Assembly: GCA_900095095.1 (NCBI GenBank)
Contig: FMBT01000338.1
Coordinates: forward strand, 228,181 to 292,180
Length of the DNA stretch: 64,000 nucleotides
DNA from: Fragilariopsis cylindrus CCMP1102
Taxonomy: Eukaryota > Bacillariophyta > Bacillariophyceae > Bacillariales > Bacillariaceae
Direction of reading: 5' to 3'
Each line of letters begins with the position of its first letter. Positions within the stretch are counted from its first letter, which is position 1. The position numbers were made by a program, and so were the translations under genes. Shown here one piece after another: positions 46,043-55,924 of this stretch. Under the pieces are notes generated by a model. That model was not told the origin of the DNA, searched no databases, and saw only the letters and a list, made by a program, of their open reading frames with translations.

Positions 46043-47000
46043 GATATTTTATTCTTATTTTTATTTTATTTTAATAATTTTCTTCTATTTGGCATCGACT
46101 CCCCCTTTTCTACGTCGTATTCAATTACTGTAGTTGTTGTTTGCGTTGCTGCTGTCGTTCAAAATCAAAATCGGTCCGGTATTCTTCTTTTCTGTTTCTT
46201 CGTTGTCTGTATCCACAAGTAGCTAGATTTCTTTTTTTTTTGGTTCCTTGCTGGTTCCTTCTTTTAATGATGTTGATTACACATCTTGCTTGTGCATTCT
46301 TTTTACTTTTCTTTTGTGCTTTTTATTTTATTTTTTGTTCATTAAATCGTCAATAATCATGCCTCTTTCTAATCGTGATTTCACGGGGTTTCTTGTTTTG
46401 TAGGCACGTTGCTGTGAATTATGGGCTTTAACGGGGCTGTAGTCATGAAAATCCATAATAATTTGTATTACATCCCCCCCCCAAACTGGTCGCCCCCGTT
46501 TTAAAACAAACTGCGGGTACGTAGTTGTACTGTAGGGAGTATCAAGTCGTGCGGTACAGTACACGACGAACGCCAAAACACAACAATAAAGACAGACAAG
46601 AATACAAACATACTTCCTCCGTGCACCCTTAACTTCCAAGTGCGCTATAGTTTGAAAATTTAGCGTGTGTAAAAGGACGCTAAAACCTTATAATATTTAG
46701 ATTTACTCACAAAATAGAGGGTTAAAGTCACAAGTTTCCCTCATCCTCCTTGCAAATTTCGTTGTTGAACGTTTAAATTACGCGCAAAATGTTCAAACGA
46801 TAGCAACTGTGAATTCAACGTTGCACGGAGGAAGTACAGTACCCCTCAAGGCGAAGAACAACCGTCACGCAACAAGTGAAGTGAAGGGCTAAAAGGCGGT
46901 CCATTGACTATAGTCATCTCTCTCTCTCTCTCTCTCTCGGAAGGAAAGAGAGAATGAAACAACAAGGAACAATAAAGAAGGATACACAGGACACATCACG
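46043..47000. other. divergent intergenic region
   Basis: Head-to-head spacing of about 0.96 kb separates the STI1-like gene and the GRAM-VASt gene. It contains T-rich stretches, a CCCCCCCC run near 46482 and (CT)n at 46917-46939 just before the second gene. I see no coding signal. Confidence 0.4.
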
Positions 47001-50000
47001 ATGGCTACCTTAATAGTTTTATCGTCGGAAGCAGAAGAAGAAGAAAAAGAAGAAACTGAAAAGGAGGATCAAGTCGATATGAATCGAAAACAACAACAAC
47101 AACAACAATCGAATCAGAAAGAATGTGGAAAGAAGAAGAAAAAAAACATGGACAAGGAAGAAGACGATGACAATGATAATGTCAATGACATGAACAATGA
47201 CGATAACGATAACGATACGATTGGTTCTGATGGTGAAAAGGAACCGGAAATAATAAGTGAAGAAGGAAAAGGGAACTGCCAACGACAGCAGCAGCAGCAG
47301 CAGCATTCAAAGAACAACAACGACGACGATGATCATGATCATGAAACGTTCTACAACAACAACACCGAAATCGATAGTAATGAAAACAATATTTTTACAG
47401 GGGCATACCATACTACCAACGGTCAGTGGGAAGAAAAAGAGGATGTGAAGAAAAAGAAGAAGAATCAAAACAACAGGACGCAGAAGGAGGATGAGGAAGA
47501 GGAGCGTCGCCGTCGTTGTGACCACCACAATAATGGTGACGAAGAGAATGATATCCCTAGTACTACTACTACTACTACTACTACTACCACTGACGGCGTC
47601 TCTACACCTTCTCCTTCTGCTGCTGTTGCTGACGGTAAAGACGGTAAAGACGATTACGACTGCGTTAAGCTTAAAAGTACTAATACCGCTACTATATCTG
47701 CTGATACCTACGCCGCCACAGTAGGAGAGGATGGAGATGAGGATGGAGATAAGGATGAAGATGAAGATGAGGATAAATTTTCAAAACTAATATTCAGCGA
47801 AGAAAAGGGAAATGATGTTGTTGGTGTTAAAGTTGAAGTTGATGTTGACGTTGTAGAAACAAATGATGATGATGAAAACAACAACGACAACGACGACGAC
47901 GACGAACAACAACTAATAAAAGATGCTAGATCTTATGGTGCATATGTTGCTTCAAGTAGTGTTCCAATGAGTCCTACTAGTACTATTTCTGACAGTTATA
48001 ATGATACAAATACAAGTGGTAGTAGTATACTGAAAACACCCAATACAATTCCAAATCAACATCATCGAATTAGCAACAGCATCAACAATAACAATAACAA
48101 TAACAGTCCCAGTAGTATTAACAATATCATGATCAATGATATTCCTACTGTAAAGTTAACACCAGGATCAGCATCAGCATCAGCAACTTTAGCTGCAATT
48201 TTTGGTGATGAAAAGGGAGTGGCAGGAGGATTAACAACATCAGCAACAAATAATGGGGATTATATTTTAGTTGGAAATTCACCATATGAAACAACCTATG
48301 ATCCAAGATCATCCTATTTTTACAATAGAGTATATGGGCATTTATATATCACCACAAAATCAATATTATTTCGTGGGAAAGCATTTGGACCGATAGGTGC
48401 GATACCATACGAACGACGATTAATATTACCTTTACGGGAAATATCCCGGACCGAATTTTATAAAACGACAAGTATTCGTATAACAATGTACGACCAGGAA
48501 AAATATATATTTAAATCATTTGAATCCACTACACGGAAACAAATTCTTAAATTAATACATAAAACAACAAAGCAAAGAGAACAACAACAACAACAAAATA
48601 GAGGACGTTGTATGTCCTATGACGACAGCATCGATGCAATTATTCATGATGATAATAACGATGGTGCTGATCATACCGATAGCGATAATGATAATGATTC
48701 TTATTCAGAAGGAGGAGGAGGAGGTCGAACTGAAAAACAACGATCACGATCGGTGCCTACTTTTCGATCCTTCAATAGTAGAAGTATTACTACTCCTACT
48801 CCTACTACTACTACTACTTCAATGGCAGTGACAACAATTGCAACAGCAACAGCAACACCCCCTCGCCTTCCACTTCCATCACCGCGATCATTTGATGATG
48901 ACGATAACGATGACAATCGTAATGACGATGATGCACATTCACAACTTGTTGCCACAACTCCTACATCGATGAAAAGTTCAAAAACACCAATAAGAAAATC
49001 AACTACTCATCTTCGCCATGGGAGTAGCGGGACGCCCGTGAGATCATTGCATTTATCAGTTGTTGGTGATGATGGTGATGGGGATGGGGATAGCAATGAT
49101 GATAATGATGATGATGAATATTATGATGTTCCTCTGACTGGTGGTGCCCATGAGAATACCGATGATACTGCCGCGACTCCAGCAATGACGAAGACTCCTC
49201 AAGTACAAGGTATGAATAACAGTAATCACACTGCTGCTGCTGCTGCTGCTGCTGGCAATGATGGTGATGATGATCCTGCAACTCAACCACGACGTTTGTT
49301 CGGTAGTACTGAAAATGGGGCTAGCGTGAACTCAATTGCAACATCAATGATGATGATGTCACCCCCGCGGATGATGATATCTCAACGTCGATTACCAAAA
49401 ACGCCCGCCGGTAATATTGGTCCTCCTGTGAATACTACTACTAACAATGATGATACCAATAATGATACCAATACAATCGGTACCGCTGCCGCTATCAACA
49501 ATAATAGCCGTTCGCATCTACGGCAACCATTACAGCTACGACAAAGATCACAACGGCAACGGACGGGGACAATGAGTATCCCTACAATTCCTACCGTTCC
49601 TACACTGAATACTCCTGAACCGACGAAATACTTAAAAAAGGCTATAGATATAGCAATGTTGAATAATATCGCATCTCGTGGCAATGTAGATATCCCGATA
49701 TCCATTACAGAAATACAAGAAGAAGAAGTAGCAGCTGCAGCAGCAGCAGCGATATCATCATCAAAGGCAGCGGCAGCGGTAGCGGCAACGGAAAATGATC
49801 TCGCAGTACAACAAGCATGGATGGAACGTAAGAAGGAAGGTAAAAGTAATAATGATGACAGTGAATGGAAAATTGCAGTAGGAATGACAGTACTCGAGCA
49901 ATGCACGTTAGATAATTGGTTCGACTTATTCTTTTCAGATGATGCACATTTTTCACTTCAGAACTATCAAATAAAAGATATTGGTGATAAAAATGTCAAA

Positions 50001-51146
50001 TATGATTCATGGACCAGGAAGAAAAAGATGAAGAGTAGTGAGGATGGCGGTAATGACCACGTTAATGCTGAAGATGAAGAAAGTAACAAAGAAAATATTA
50101 ACGATAGTATTCCTGAATTAGAACGTAATATAACGTTTATGCATCCAATATCAGGTAACTTGATGGGACCATCTGAAGCAGAAACATTTCGACTGCAAAC
50201 GCTGAAAAGGTATGGTAGTTATGGTGCAATATTAACAAATACAACAACGGTTGGTAAAAGTGTTCCTATGGGTGATTGTTTTCGTGTTGAAGATCGATGG
50301 ATTATTGAATCAACACAATCAAAGTTATCCAATTCGACAAATAACAAGAACGACAAGACAACCAACGATAAATACGATTCCGCACTAGTACCTCAAGAAG
50401 CACTGACTTTGACTGTTAAATTTCGAGTTGTTTTTGTGAAACGAACAATGTTTAAAAGTATAATTACCAAGAATGTTATTAGTGAAACAAAAAAATGGTT
50501 TATTGGGTATGAAAAAATGATGAAAGTAGGTTTGAAATCAAAAGTACATACTCAAACTATTCAAAAGCGGCGGCAACTTCTTCTTGAGAACAACACGATT
50601 CAAACAACAACTACAACTAGTATGTCATCTCGTCGATCTCAGGAAGAATGTAGAGCATTATCATTACCGCCGTCGTCGAACACGATGAGTGCGGTAACAA
50701 CCAGCGAAGAGAAAATTCTACCCGAAAAGCAAGATGATAATTTGACTTTTTTGTCGCCATCCTCGACTTCAGTCGTCGTTGCTGCAAACGATGAGGACGA
50801 GAAGGTAACACTAGCAATGTCTCGTTTGTCTGTACTATTAGACATTTTCGGTGCTCTCGTTCGTGGAATAATTAACACAATACTCTCGTTGCCGACAATG
50901 GTTAGTAGTAAGAGTATTGACGGTTGGTATGGTGAAAGAACGGCAGTAGCTGTAATGATGATTACGCTGCTTGCTTTATTTTTGCTCCAAATGAACTACT
51001 CCTCGATGCGTACAAGTCTTACTTATATTGAGGAACAGCTTCACAATTTACATATACAAAATGCAATCCTACTAAAACGTATCGAAGAACTTTCTTCAGT
51101 ATCATTGTCATCTTCTTCTGCTGCAGCATCAGCAACGGTAGAGTAG
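47001..51146 (+). CDS. GRAM-VASt domain protein (LAM/GRAMD1/Aster-like lipid transfer)
   Basis: One uninterrupted frame of 1,381 residues starts at an ATG. A long low-complexity acidic N-terminus is followed at about residues 418-523 by a GRAM domain: YNRVYGHLYITTKSILFRGK, RRLILPLREISRTEFYKTTS, KYIFKSFESTTRKQILKLI. At about 950-1190 a VASt domain follows (KIAVGMTVLEQCTLDNWFDL, then RNITFMHPISGNLMGPSEAE, CFRVEDRWIIES, LTVKFRVVFVKRTMFKS). Near residue 1315 a single helix (AVAVMMITLLALFLLQMNYS) is followed by a short coiled coil (IEEQLHNLHIQNAILLKRIE). This is the order of the yeast Lam and animal GRAMD1 proteins, ER-anchored carriers that move sterol at membrane contact sites. No intron is needed. 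The microsatellite-rich inter-domain regions are unlikely to be folded. Confidence 0.8.
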   Translation: MATLIVLSSEAEEEEKEETEKEDQVDMNRKQQQQQQSNQKECGKKKKKNMDKEEDDDNDNVNDMNNDDNDNDTIGSDGEKEPEIISEEGKGNCQRQQQQQQHSKNNNDDDDHDHETFYNNNTEIDSNENNIFTGAYHTTNGQWEEKEDVKKKKKNQNNRTQKEDEEEERRRRCDHHNNGDEENDIPSTTTTTTTTTTDGVSTPSPSAAVADGKDGKDDYDCVKLKSTNTATISADTYAATVGEDGDEDGDKDEDEDEDKFSKLIFSEEKGNDVVGVKVEVDVDVVETNDDDENNNDNDDDDEQQLIKDARSYGAYVASSSVPMSPTSTISDSYNDTNTSGSSILKTPNTIPNQHHRISNSINNNNNNNSPSSINNIMINDIPTVKLTPGSASASATLAAIFGDEKGVAGGLTTSATNNGDYILVGNSPYETTYDPRSSYFYNRVYGHLYITTKSILFRGKAFGPIGAIPYERRLILPLREISRTEFYKTTSIRITMYDQEKYIFKSFESTTRKQILKLIHKTTKQREQQQQQNRGRCMSYDDSIDAIIHDDNNDGADHTDSDNDNDSYSEGGGGGRTEKQRSRSVPTFRSFNSRSITTPTPTTTTTSMAVTTIATATATPPRLPLPSPRSFDDDDNDDNRNDDDAHSQLVATTPTSMKSSKTPIRKSTTHLRHGSSGTPVRSLHLSVVGDDGDGDGDSNDDNDDDEYYDVPLTGGAHENTDDTAATPAMTKTPQVQGMNNSNHTAAAAAAAGNDGDDDPATQPRRLFGSTENGASVNSIATSMMMMSPPRMMISQRRLPKTPAGNIGPPVNTTTNNDDTNNDTNTIGTAAAINNNSRSHLRQPLQLRQRSQRQRTGTMSIPTIPTVPTLNTPEPTKYLKKAIDIAMLNNIASRGNVDIPISITEIQEEEVAAAAAAAISSSKAAAAVAATENDLAVQQAWMERKKEGKSNNDDSEWKIAVGMTVLEQCTLDNWFDLFFSDDAHFSLQNYQIKDIGDKNVKYDSWTRKKKMKSSEDGGNDHVNAEDEESNKENINDSIPELERNITFMHPISGNLMGPSEAETFRLQTLKRYGSYGAILTNTTTVGKSVPMGDCFRVEDRWIIESTQSKLSNSTNNKNDKTTNDKYDSALVPQEALTLTVKFRVVFVKRTMFKSIITKNVISETKKWFIGYEKMMKVGLKSKVHTQTIQKRRQLLLENNTIQTTTTTSMSSRRSQEECRALSLPPSSNTMSAVTTSEEKILPEKQDDNLTFLSPSSTSVVVAANDEDEKVTLAMSRLSVLLDIFGALVRGIINTILSLPTMVSSKSIDGWYGERTAVAVMMITLLALFLLQMNYSSMRTSLTYIEEQLHNLHIQNAILLKRIEELSSVSLSSSSAAASATVE

Positions 51147-51672
51147 AATTTTGTGTGGTGGACCGGGATTGAATTCAATTGTGCAAAGTTTCCACGACTG
51201 AAAGAAGGAAAGAGCAGGAGTAGCTGCGACATGTACAATCCAGACACGTATATCTAACGGAGATATGAAATCGTAGTATGCATTTAATGAAACTTATGTT
51301 TCTATTATTTTTTTAATGCTTCCTTAAGATAAAAAGTTTCTTATTACTACATTTACTTGTTTGGGACATATATTTAATTGATACAGTTTTGTGTAGTATC
51401 CATTCTCTTAAATGTAGTTTCTGTTAGTGTTGATATCAATCTATAAAGTAGCATCACGAAAATTGGCGATAAGTACGATATACTGGATAATGTAAACTCG
51501 TCATTTTCATAAATATTTATCTGTGATCCCGCGCGCTTGATATCATTGTTGTTATTTTCTTGTTTACTTTCCCCATTTCTTTATTTGGTGGTTGCGACTG
51601 CATGCATGATCGTAGTGGTAATGAAGGTGGTAATCAATGCCGATGACCATACTGCCGCTACTAATTTTATAA
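51147..51672. other. convergent intergenic stretch
   Basis: About 0.5 kb lies between the stops of the GRAM-VASt gene and the minus-strand basic protein. It is AT-rich and should hold both 3' UTRs and terminators; nothing else is seen. Confidence 0.5.
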
Positions 51673-53826
51673 CTAAACGGCCCTCGTTGGTGGTGACGAA
51701 TCAGAACGACGTCTTATCATTTTTCGTTTCTTCATTGGTGGTTTTGGTGATTCTGATGGTCCGGATGGCTTCTCAGATGCTCCCTTCTCGGATGATCCTA
51801 ATGATTCAAGCACAGCCTTAGCTGTTGGTGATCCTAATAATCCAAGAATAGCCGCTGCTGTTGTTTTACTGGGAACGGAACTAGGTGGTTTCAAGGAAGA
51901 CGAGAGAGGAGGATTATTGATTGCACCCTCAGCAGCAACTTGTAAGTCCAAGGAGGACGAGAAAGGAGGACTATTAATTGGACCCACCGCGGCCGCTAGT
52001 GAGTCCATAGAAGGTGAGAGATGAGGATTATTGATTACATCCACAGCAGCAGTTTTTGATTGTGCCTCATCTTGTAATTTTTGCTCCTGTTTCTTTTTTT
52101 CGTTCGTTGCTTTTTGATGATGATCTCTTTGCAGTGATGCTTGTTCATTATTGTTCTTGTTTTTGTTCTTATCTTCATCAGTGGCATTTTTGGGATGCTC
52201 CTGTTCATGCTGTTGTTGCTGACGTTTACTTCTCAATTTCTTAATAGCTCCTCCTCTTCCTTTTCCTCCTCCGTTCGATTCTTCGTTCGCTTGATGTGAG
52301 CTCTCTTGCTGTTGTTTAATATCACCCTTGTCATCAGTAGTACCATTGTTGGTTGTCGACAGTTTCTGGTGTGAAGAAGCGGGATCACTACCGCCGCCGG
52401 CAGCGGCGGTGGCAGTTATTGCAGCATCAGAAGAATTCGCCTCAACTTTTTCTTTTTCTTGATCCACTTTCATCGTTTTGCTATCATTATTCTCTTCCTT
52501 TTCCAGAGTTTGTTTTTCTTTCCTTTGCTTGTTTTTTTCCTGATTTTTTCTGTCATTCGAAGTTTTTGCTCTCATCAAAGTCTCCATCATTTGAGATCTC
52601 TTATTCATAACTACCTTAGGATGAAATGATTCGGTTATTGCTGCTGGTGGTCGTGGTATTTTTTCTTGTGGTTTGTCTTGTTTTGGACTATCATCAACGG
52701 GTGGACCTTTTTGAGTAGACGACGGCAACTGCCGCGTACGACGCTTAGTTCTGGCGACAATTTCGATTGCAGCAACAGTAGCAGCGGCGAATACCTCGTT
52801 GTCTTTCATCGATTTCCGAACAGTAGACTTCTCTTTATATTCGGGTTTTCCTTTTACGTTGTTGTTGTCATCTTGTTGATGTTGCTTCTTTCTTCTCTTT
52901 TGCGTGTTCGTTGCCTTGATGATGGGAGTCGTAGTAGTAGTACTAGTAGTAGTACTAGTATCTTTTTCTTCTATTTGTACATTATTCTTTCTCTTTTTCC
53001 TGTTTGCCGTTTTCTTGATGATGGGAGTCTTCTCGATCTCACCGTCGTCGTTGTTGTTGGTGAAACTTGCAGCATCATCATTCTTACTCTCATCATTACA
53101 ACATAATTCACACGTAAGACCATCGTCATCATTATAGTCTTTAAATGCATTATTGGATCTATATTTCTGTGTTCGAATCGTAGAAAAGAACAAAAAGTCC
53201 ATCAGAGTGTGTGTGAGAGACAAGTTTTACTAGATAATGAGGAGAGAATGAATAACAGACAGAATCAAATCAAATCAAATCAAATCAAACCGAATCGAAT
53301 CGATTTATCGAAAAGTTGACAGTGTACGAAAAACAAACAATAAGATAACATAATACAATACCATACAACATGATGTAATACGTACCCAATTCGGATTCGC
53401 CTGTAAAAAACTATCAACATCATTATGATGACAATTTACAATGCAGCCTTGAAATTCACGTAAACATTTATTGTATCGTCTCATATCACGAAATCTTGCT
53501 AAATTTGTATTAAAATTTTGGGTAATAATATCATAACAACTTTCTTCCTCCTCCTGCTTCTTCTTCTTGTTATCTTCCTTTTTACTATGACTACTATTAG
53601 TAAAATCTTTACGTTTTACTATACCATTATCTGCCGTAAAGTTATATGCATGTAACGATGCAATCTCATGCATTAATCGTAATAAAACTGTCACCATTGG
53701 ACGTCCTGTTTGTAATTTATTACGAAATTCATCATTTAAATCTGTACGGAATCGTATATATACGCTTTTTCCTTTTGGTAATTTATATGAAAATTGTAAT
53801 AATTTAATCTCTGATACAATATCCAT
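51673..53826 (-). CDS. unidentified protein with conserved-looking N-domain and basic, disordered C-terminus
   Basis: Exons 53826-53386 and 53166-51673 have a 219-bp phase 0 intron (GTACGT...AACACAG). The first exon has IKLLQFSYKLPKGKSVYIRF and MVTVLLRLMHEIASLHAYNF, then a Lys/Glu loop and RFRDMRRYNKCLREFQGCIV. The second starts KYRSNNAFKDYNDDDG and has CELCC, then about 400 residues of Lys/Glu/Gln-rich low complexity with nuclear-type basic clusters (TANRKKRKNN, RTKRRTRQLP). The C-terminus has Ser/Pro-rich repeats (NNPHLSPSMDSLAAAVGPIN, then NNPPLSSSL). I recognise no family. The ATG at 53826 may be internal, because the frame at 53942-54517 looks like an upstream exon of the same gene. Confidence 0.5.
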
Positions 53827-53862
53827 GATGATTTTTAATTCTCATATTTGAGATTTATTCGA

Positions 53863-54005
53863 AATGAATCTCAAATATGGTTTTCATTTTACGCGTGTTT
53901 TTCGCGTGTTAACTTTTTTGACCACGCGGGACTTAATTTTTTCATTTCAAAAAAGTTAACACGCGTAAAACACGCGTAAAATGAAAATCGTATTTGAGAT
54001 TCATT
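53863..54005. mobile_element. palindromic MITE-like insertion, 57-bp arms
   Basis: The left arm 53863-53919 and right arm 53949-54005 are reverse complements with about three mismatches and a 29-nt loop. The arms start AATGAATCTCAAATA, contain TTTTCATTTTACGCGTGTTT and end GTTAACTTTTTT. It sits between two frames that look like parts of one gene. A second, smaller fold of the same words (CATATTTGAGATT / AATCTCAAATATG) lies just outside at 53843-53880. No coding capacity. Best read as a miniature inverted-repeat element or a hairpin that became part of an intron. Confidence 0.75.
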
Positions 54006-54517
54006 TGAGTAGCGCTTCGAAAAAAATCATTATGGATATACATCGGTGTTGATTGAGTAATTAAACCAGTTAATAATTCAGATATTCTATCAATTGATAA
54101 TACCGATCCCGTTGTGTGTGTGTTACGGTATCTCTCTTCTTCATTTTTAGTAATCTTAAATGCATCATAATTACTTGGTGCATCATCATGACATGCACGA
54201 TGATAATGACGTTGTCGTAATGATAATTCTGCTGTACCTGCTGCTGCCGCCGCTGCCGCTGCCGATGATGTACCTGCTGCTGCTGCTGATGCCGATGATG
54301 GCATTGACATTGGCATAGCTGTTGATGTGTCGCCTATACCATAGTCGAAATTTAAAGCTACTATTACATTCTCTTTAATTGTATTTAATTTATAATCCTG
54401 TTGTAGGAGAACTAAATTCAAACAATTTTTTATACCATTCTTTTCATCAGATGTAGCTGATGATAAAGCAATTACTTTATAAAGTTCTTGTACGGGATCG
54501 GACGACACGGAATTCAT
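53942..54517 (-). CDS. probable upstream exon of the 51673-53826 gene
   Basis: The ATG at 54517 opens a helical segment (VQELYKVIALSSATSDEKNG, CLNLVLLQQDYKLNTIKENV), an Ala run encoded by GCT/GCC repeats, and SIDRISELLTGLITQSTPMY. After about NDFFRSATQ (near 54012) the frame enters the palindrome, so its last 20 or so codons are element sequence, not gene. It points into the next frame at 53826 on the same strand. I could not find a convincing GT-AG pair to join them, so either the joint is an unresolved intron or the insertion has cut the gene. No known domain is seen. Confidence 0.4.
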   Translation of the reverse strand: MNSVSSDPVQELYKVIALSSATSDEKNGIKNCLNLVLLQQDYKLNTIKENVIVALNFDYGIGDTSTAMPMSMPSSASAAAAGTSSAAAAAAAAGTAELSLRQRHYHRACHDDAPSNYDAFKITKNEEERYRNTHTTGSVLSIDRISELLTGLITQSTPMYIHNDFFRSATQMNLKYDFHFTRVLRVLTFLK

Positions 54518-55924
54518 ATTTGTTTCTTTAATCTTCTTCTTCTTCTTCTTGTTGTTGTTGTTGGGCGTTCCTCTGGTACTTTTGATGATATCGTAGAAAT
54601 TTTCGGTAGTCCGTCCTTCCTTTCGTGGGTCAGAGAGATTTAAGAACAGAACTGGGCTTCTTCGAACTTGGTGTGGTGGTGGTGGTTTGTTTTATTGGTG
54701 TGTGTAAGAAACACAATTAGGAGATGATAAGCTTCGGGTTCTTGTCTTAATAGAGCTAGAAATAAGTGTGAACGTGTTGGGGGGTGACGGAGATTACACG
54801 TTTGGTGTCAAGGATGCGAATTGTTAGATCGAGAGAAATAGATTTTTTTGTCTCGTTGTGAATAACACAGGGAGAGACTACACTGTAGCTACTGTACACC
54901 TGTTGAATGAGATATCAAATTAAAGACTTACCGTATAGTACTCGAAACAGAAGAGGATACCGATAGTAGGAACAAAACAAACTTTTTTCTTGGTCCGGCA
55001 CTTGGTATTGAATCTTGGATCGTGATTCGGTGCTACACTCGGAACAAGCCTTGGAACGCTTCTTTTTTTATTTTTCTATCTTTAGGTATACGAAGTGTGG
55101 GTGTGTGTGTTTGTGTGTTCATCCAGTATCTACAGAAGGATTGCGTTTGGTCTCTTTCGGTTTTAAGATAGAGGGTGTCGATCGAGGTTGTTGTTGTTGT
55201 GATGTGACACATGTGCGTTGGGAGGTAAAAATGAGAAAATTGAAGAAAAAAAATCACAAACAACGCACTGTTTGTTCCAGCTGATTGAGAATTCTTGTGC
55301 AGTATTTGTAAGAAGAAGTCTCAAAAATTAATTGTGCGTTCGACACGCGTTGAGATTTATTAACGTGCGCGATTAAGAAACACATTTTTTTTAAATGCAA
55401 TTGCACATGAAGTAGTACTGTACATACTACTTCGTAAGTAGTACAGTTGCGAACCCAATCAAATAGCGACAATCTTGGCCTTAAATTCCCCCGTGTTGGA
55501 TCAAAGAAAACAATTAGGTGTTACTACAGCTATACCGTAACACTACTAGTACGTAATAAATGTTCACGCCTAAAACTAAAGATTATTTTTTGATCCTTTT
55601 TACCTAGACAGAATGTCATCTTTTGATCATTATTTTACCTTACCTACACCAAAAAATGCGAATCAGAATTCCGATACTCTACAGCTTTTTGTATAGAAAA
55701 AGTCCCACTAATTAAATTTGGTGGACCGTTAACAATACATTTTAATAAATGATGATGATGACCTAGACGTGATTAACAATTAAACCGAGCAGTTTTGTAA
55801 AAGATTTCCGTCGCGCAAAGAGACATAAAAGGACGAAGTACTGTACATTGTATGGGATCCAGTTTATTTTATTAATACGGTAAGTTAGTGCTTATGGTAT
55901 TTTAATAGAAATAATTTTTGTTCT
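54518..55924. other. intergenic, no gene seen
   Basis: About 1.4 kb lies upstream of the gene at 53942-54517 and beyond the 3' end of the HA-domain gene. It has (CTT)n at 54532-54556, TG-rich microsatellites near 55098, and CACGCGTTGAGATTTATTAA at about 55344. Short frames lack domains. Confidence 0.45.

Noticed and set aside
47019-49906. Leu/Phe/Val-rich minus-strand frames under the GRAM-VASt gene
   Set aside because: They are antisense shadows of acidic and Gln/Asn low-complexity coding sequence.
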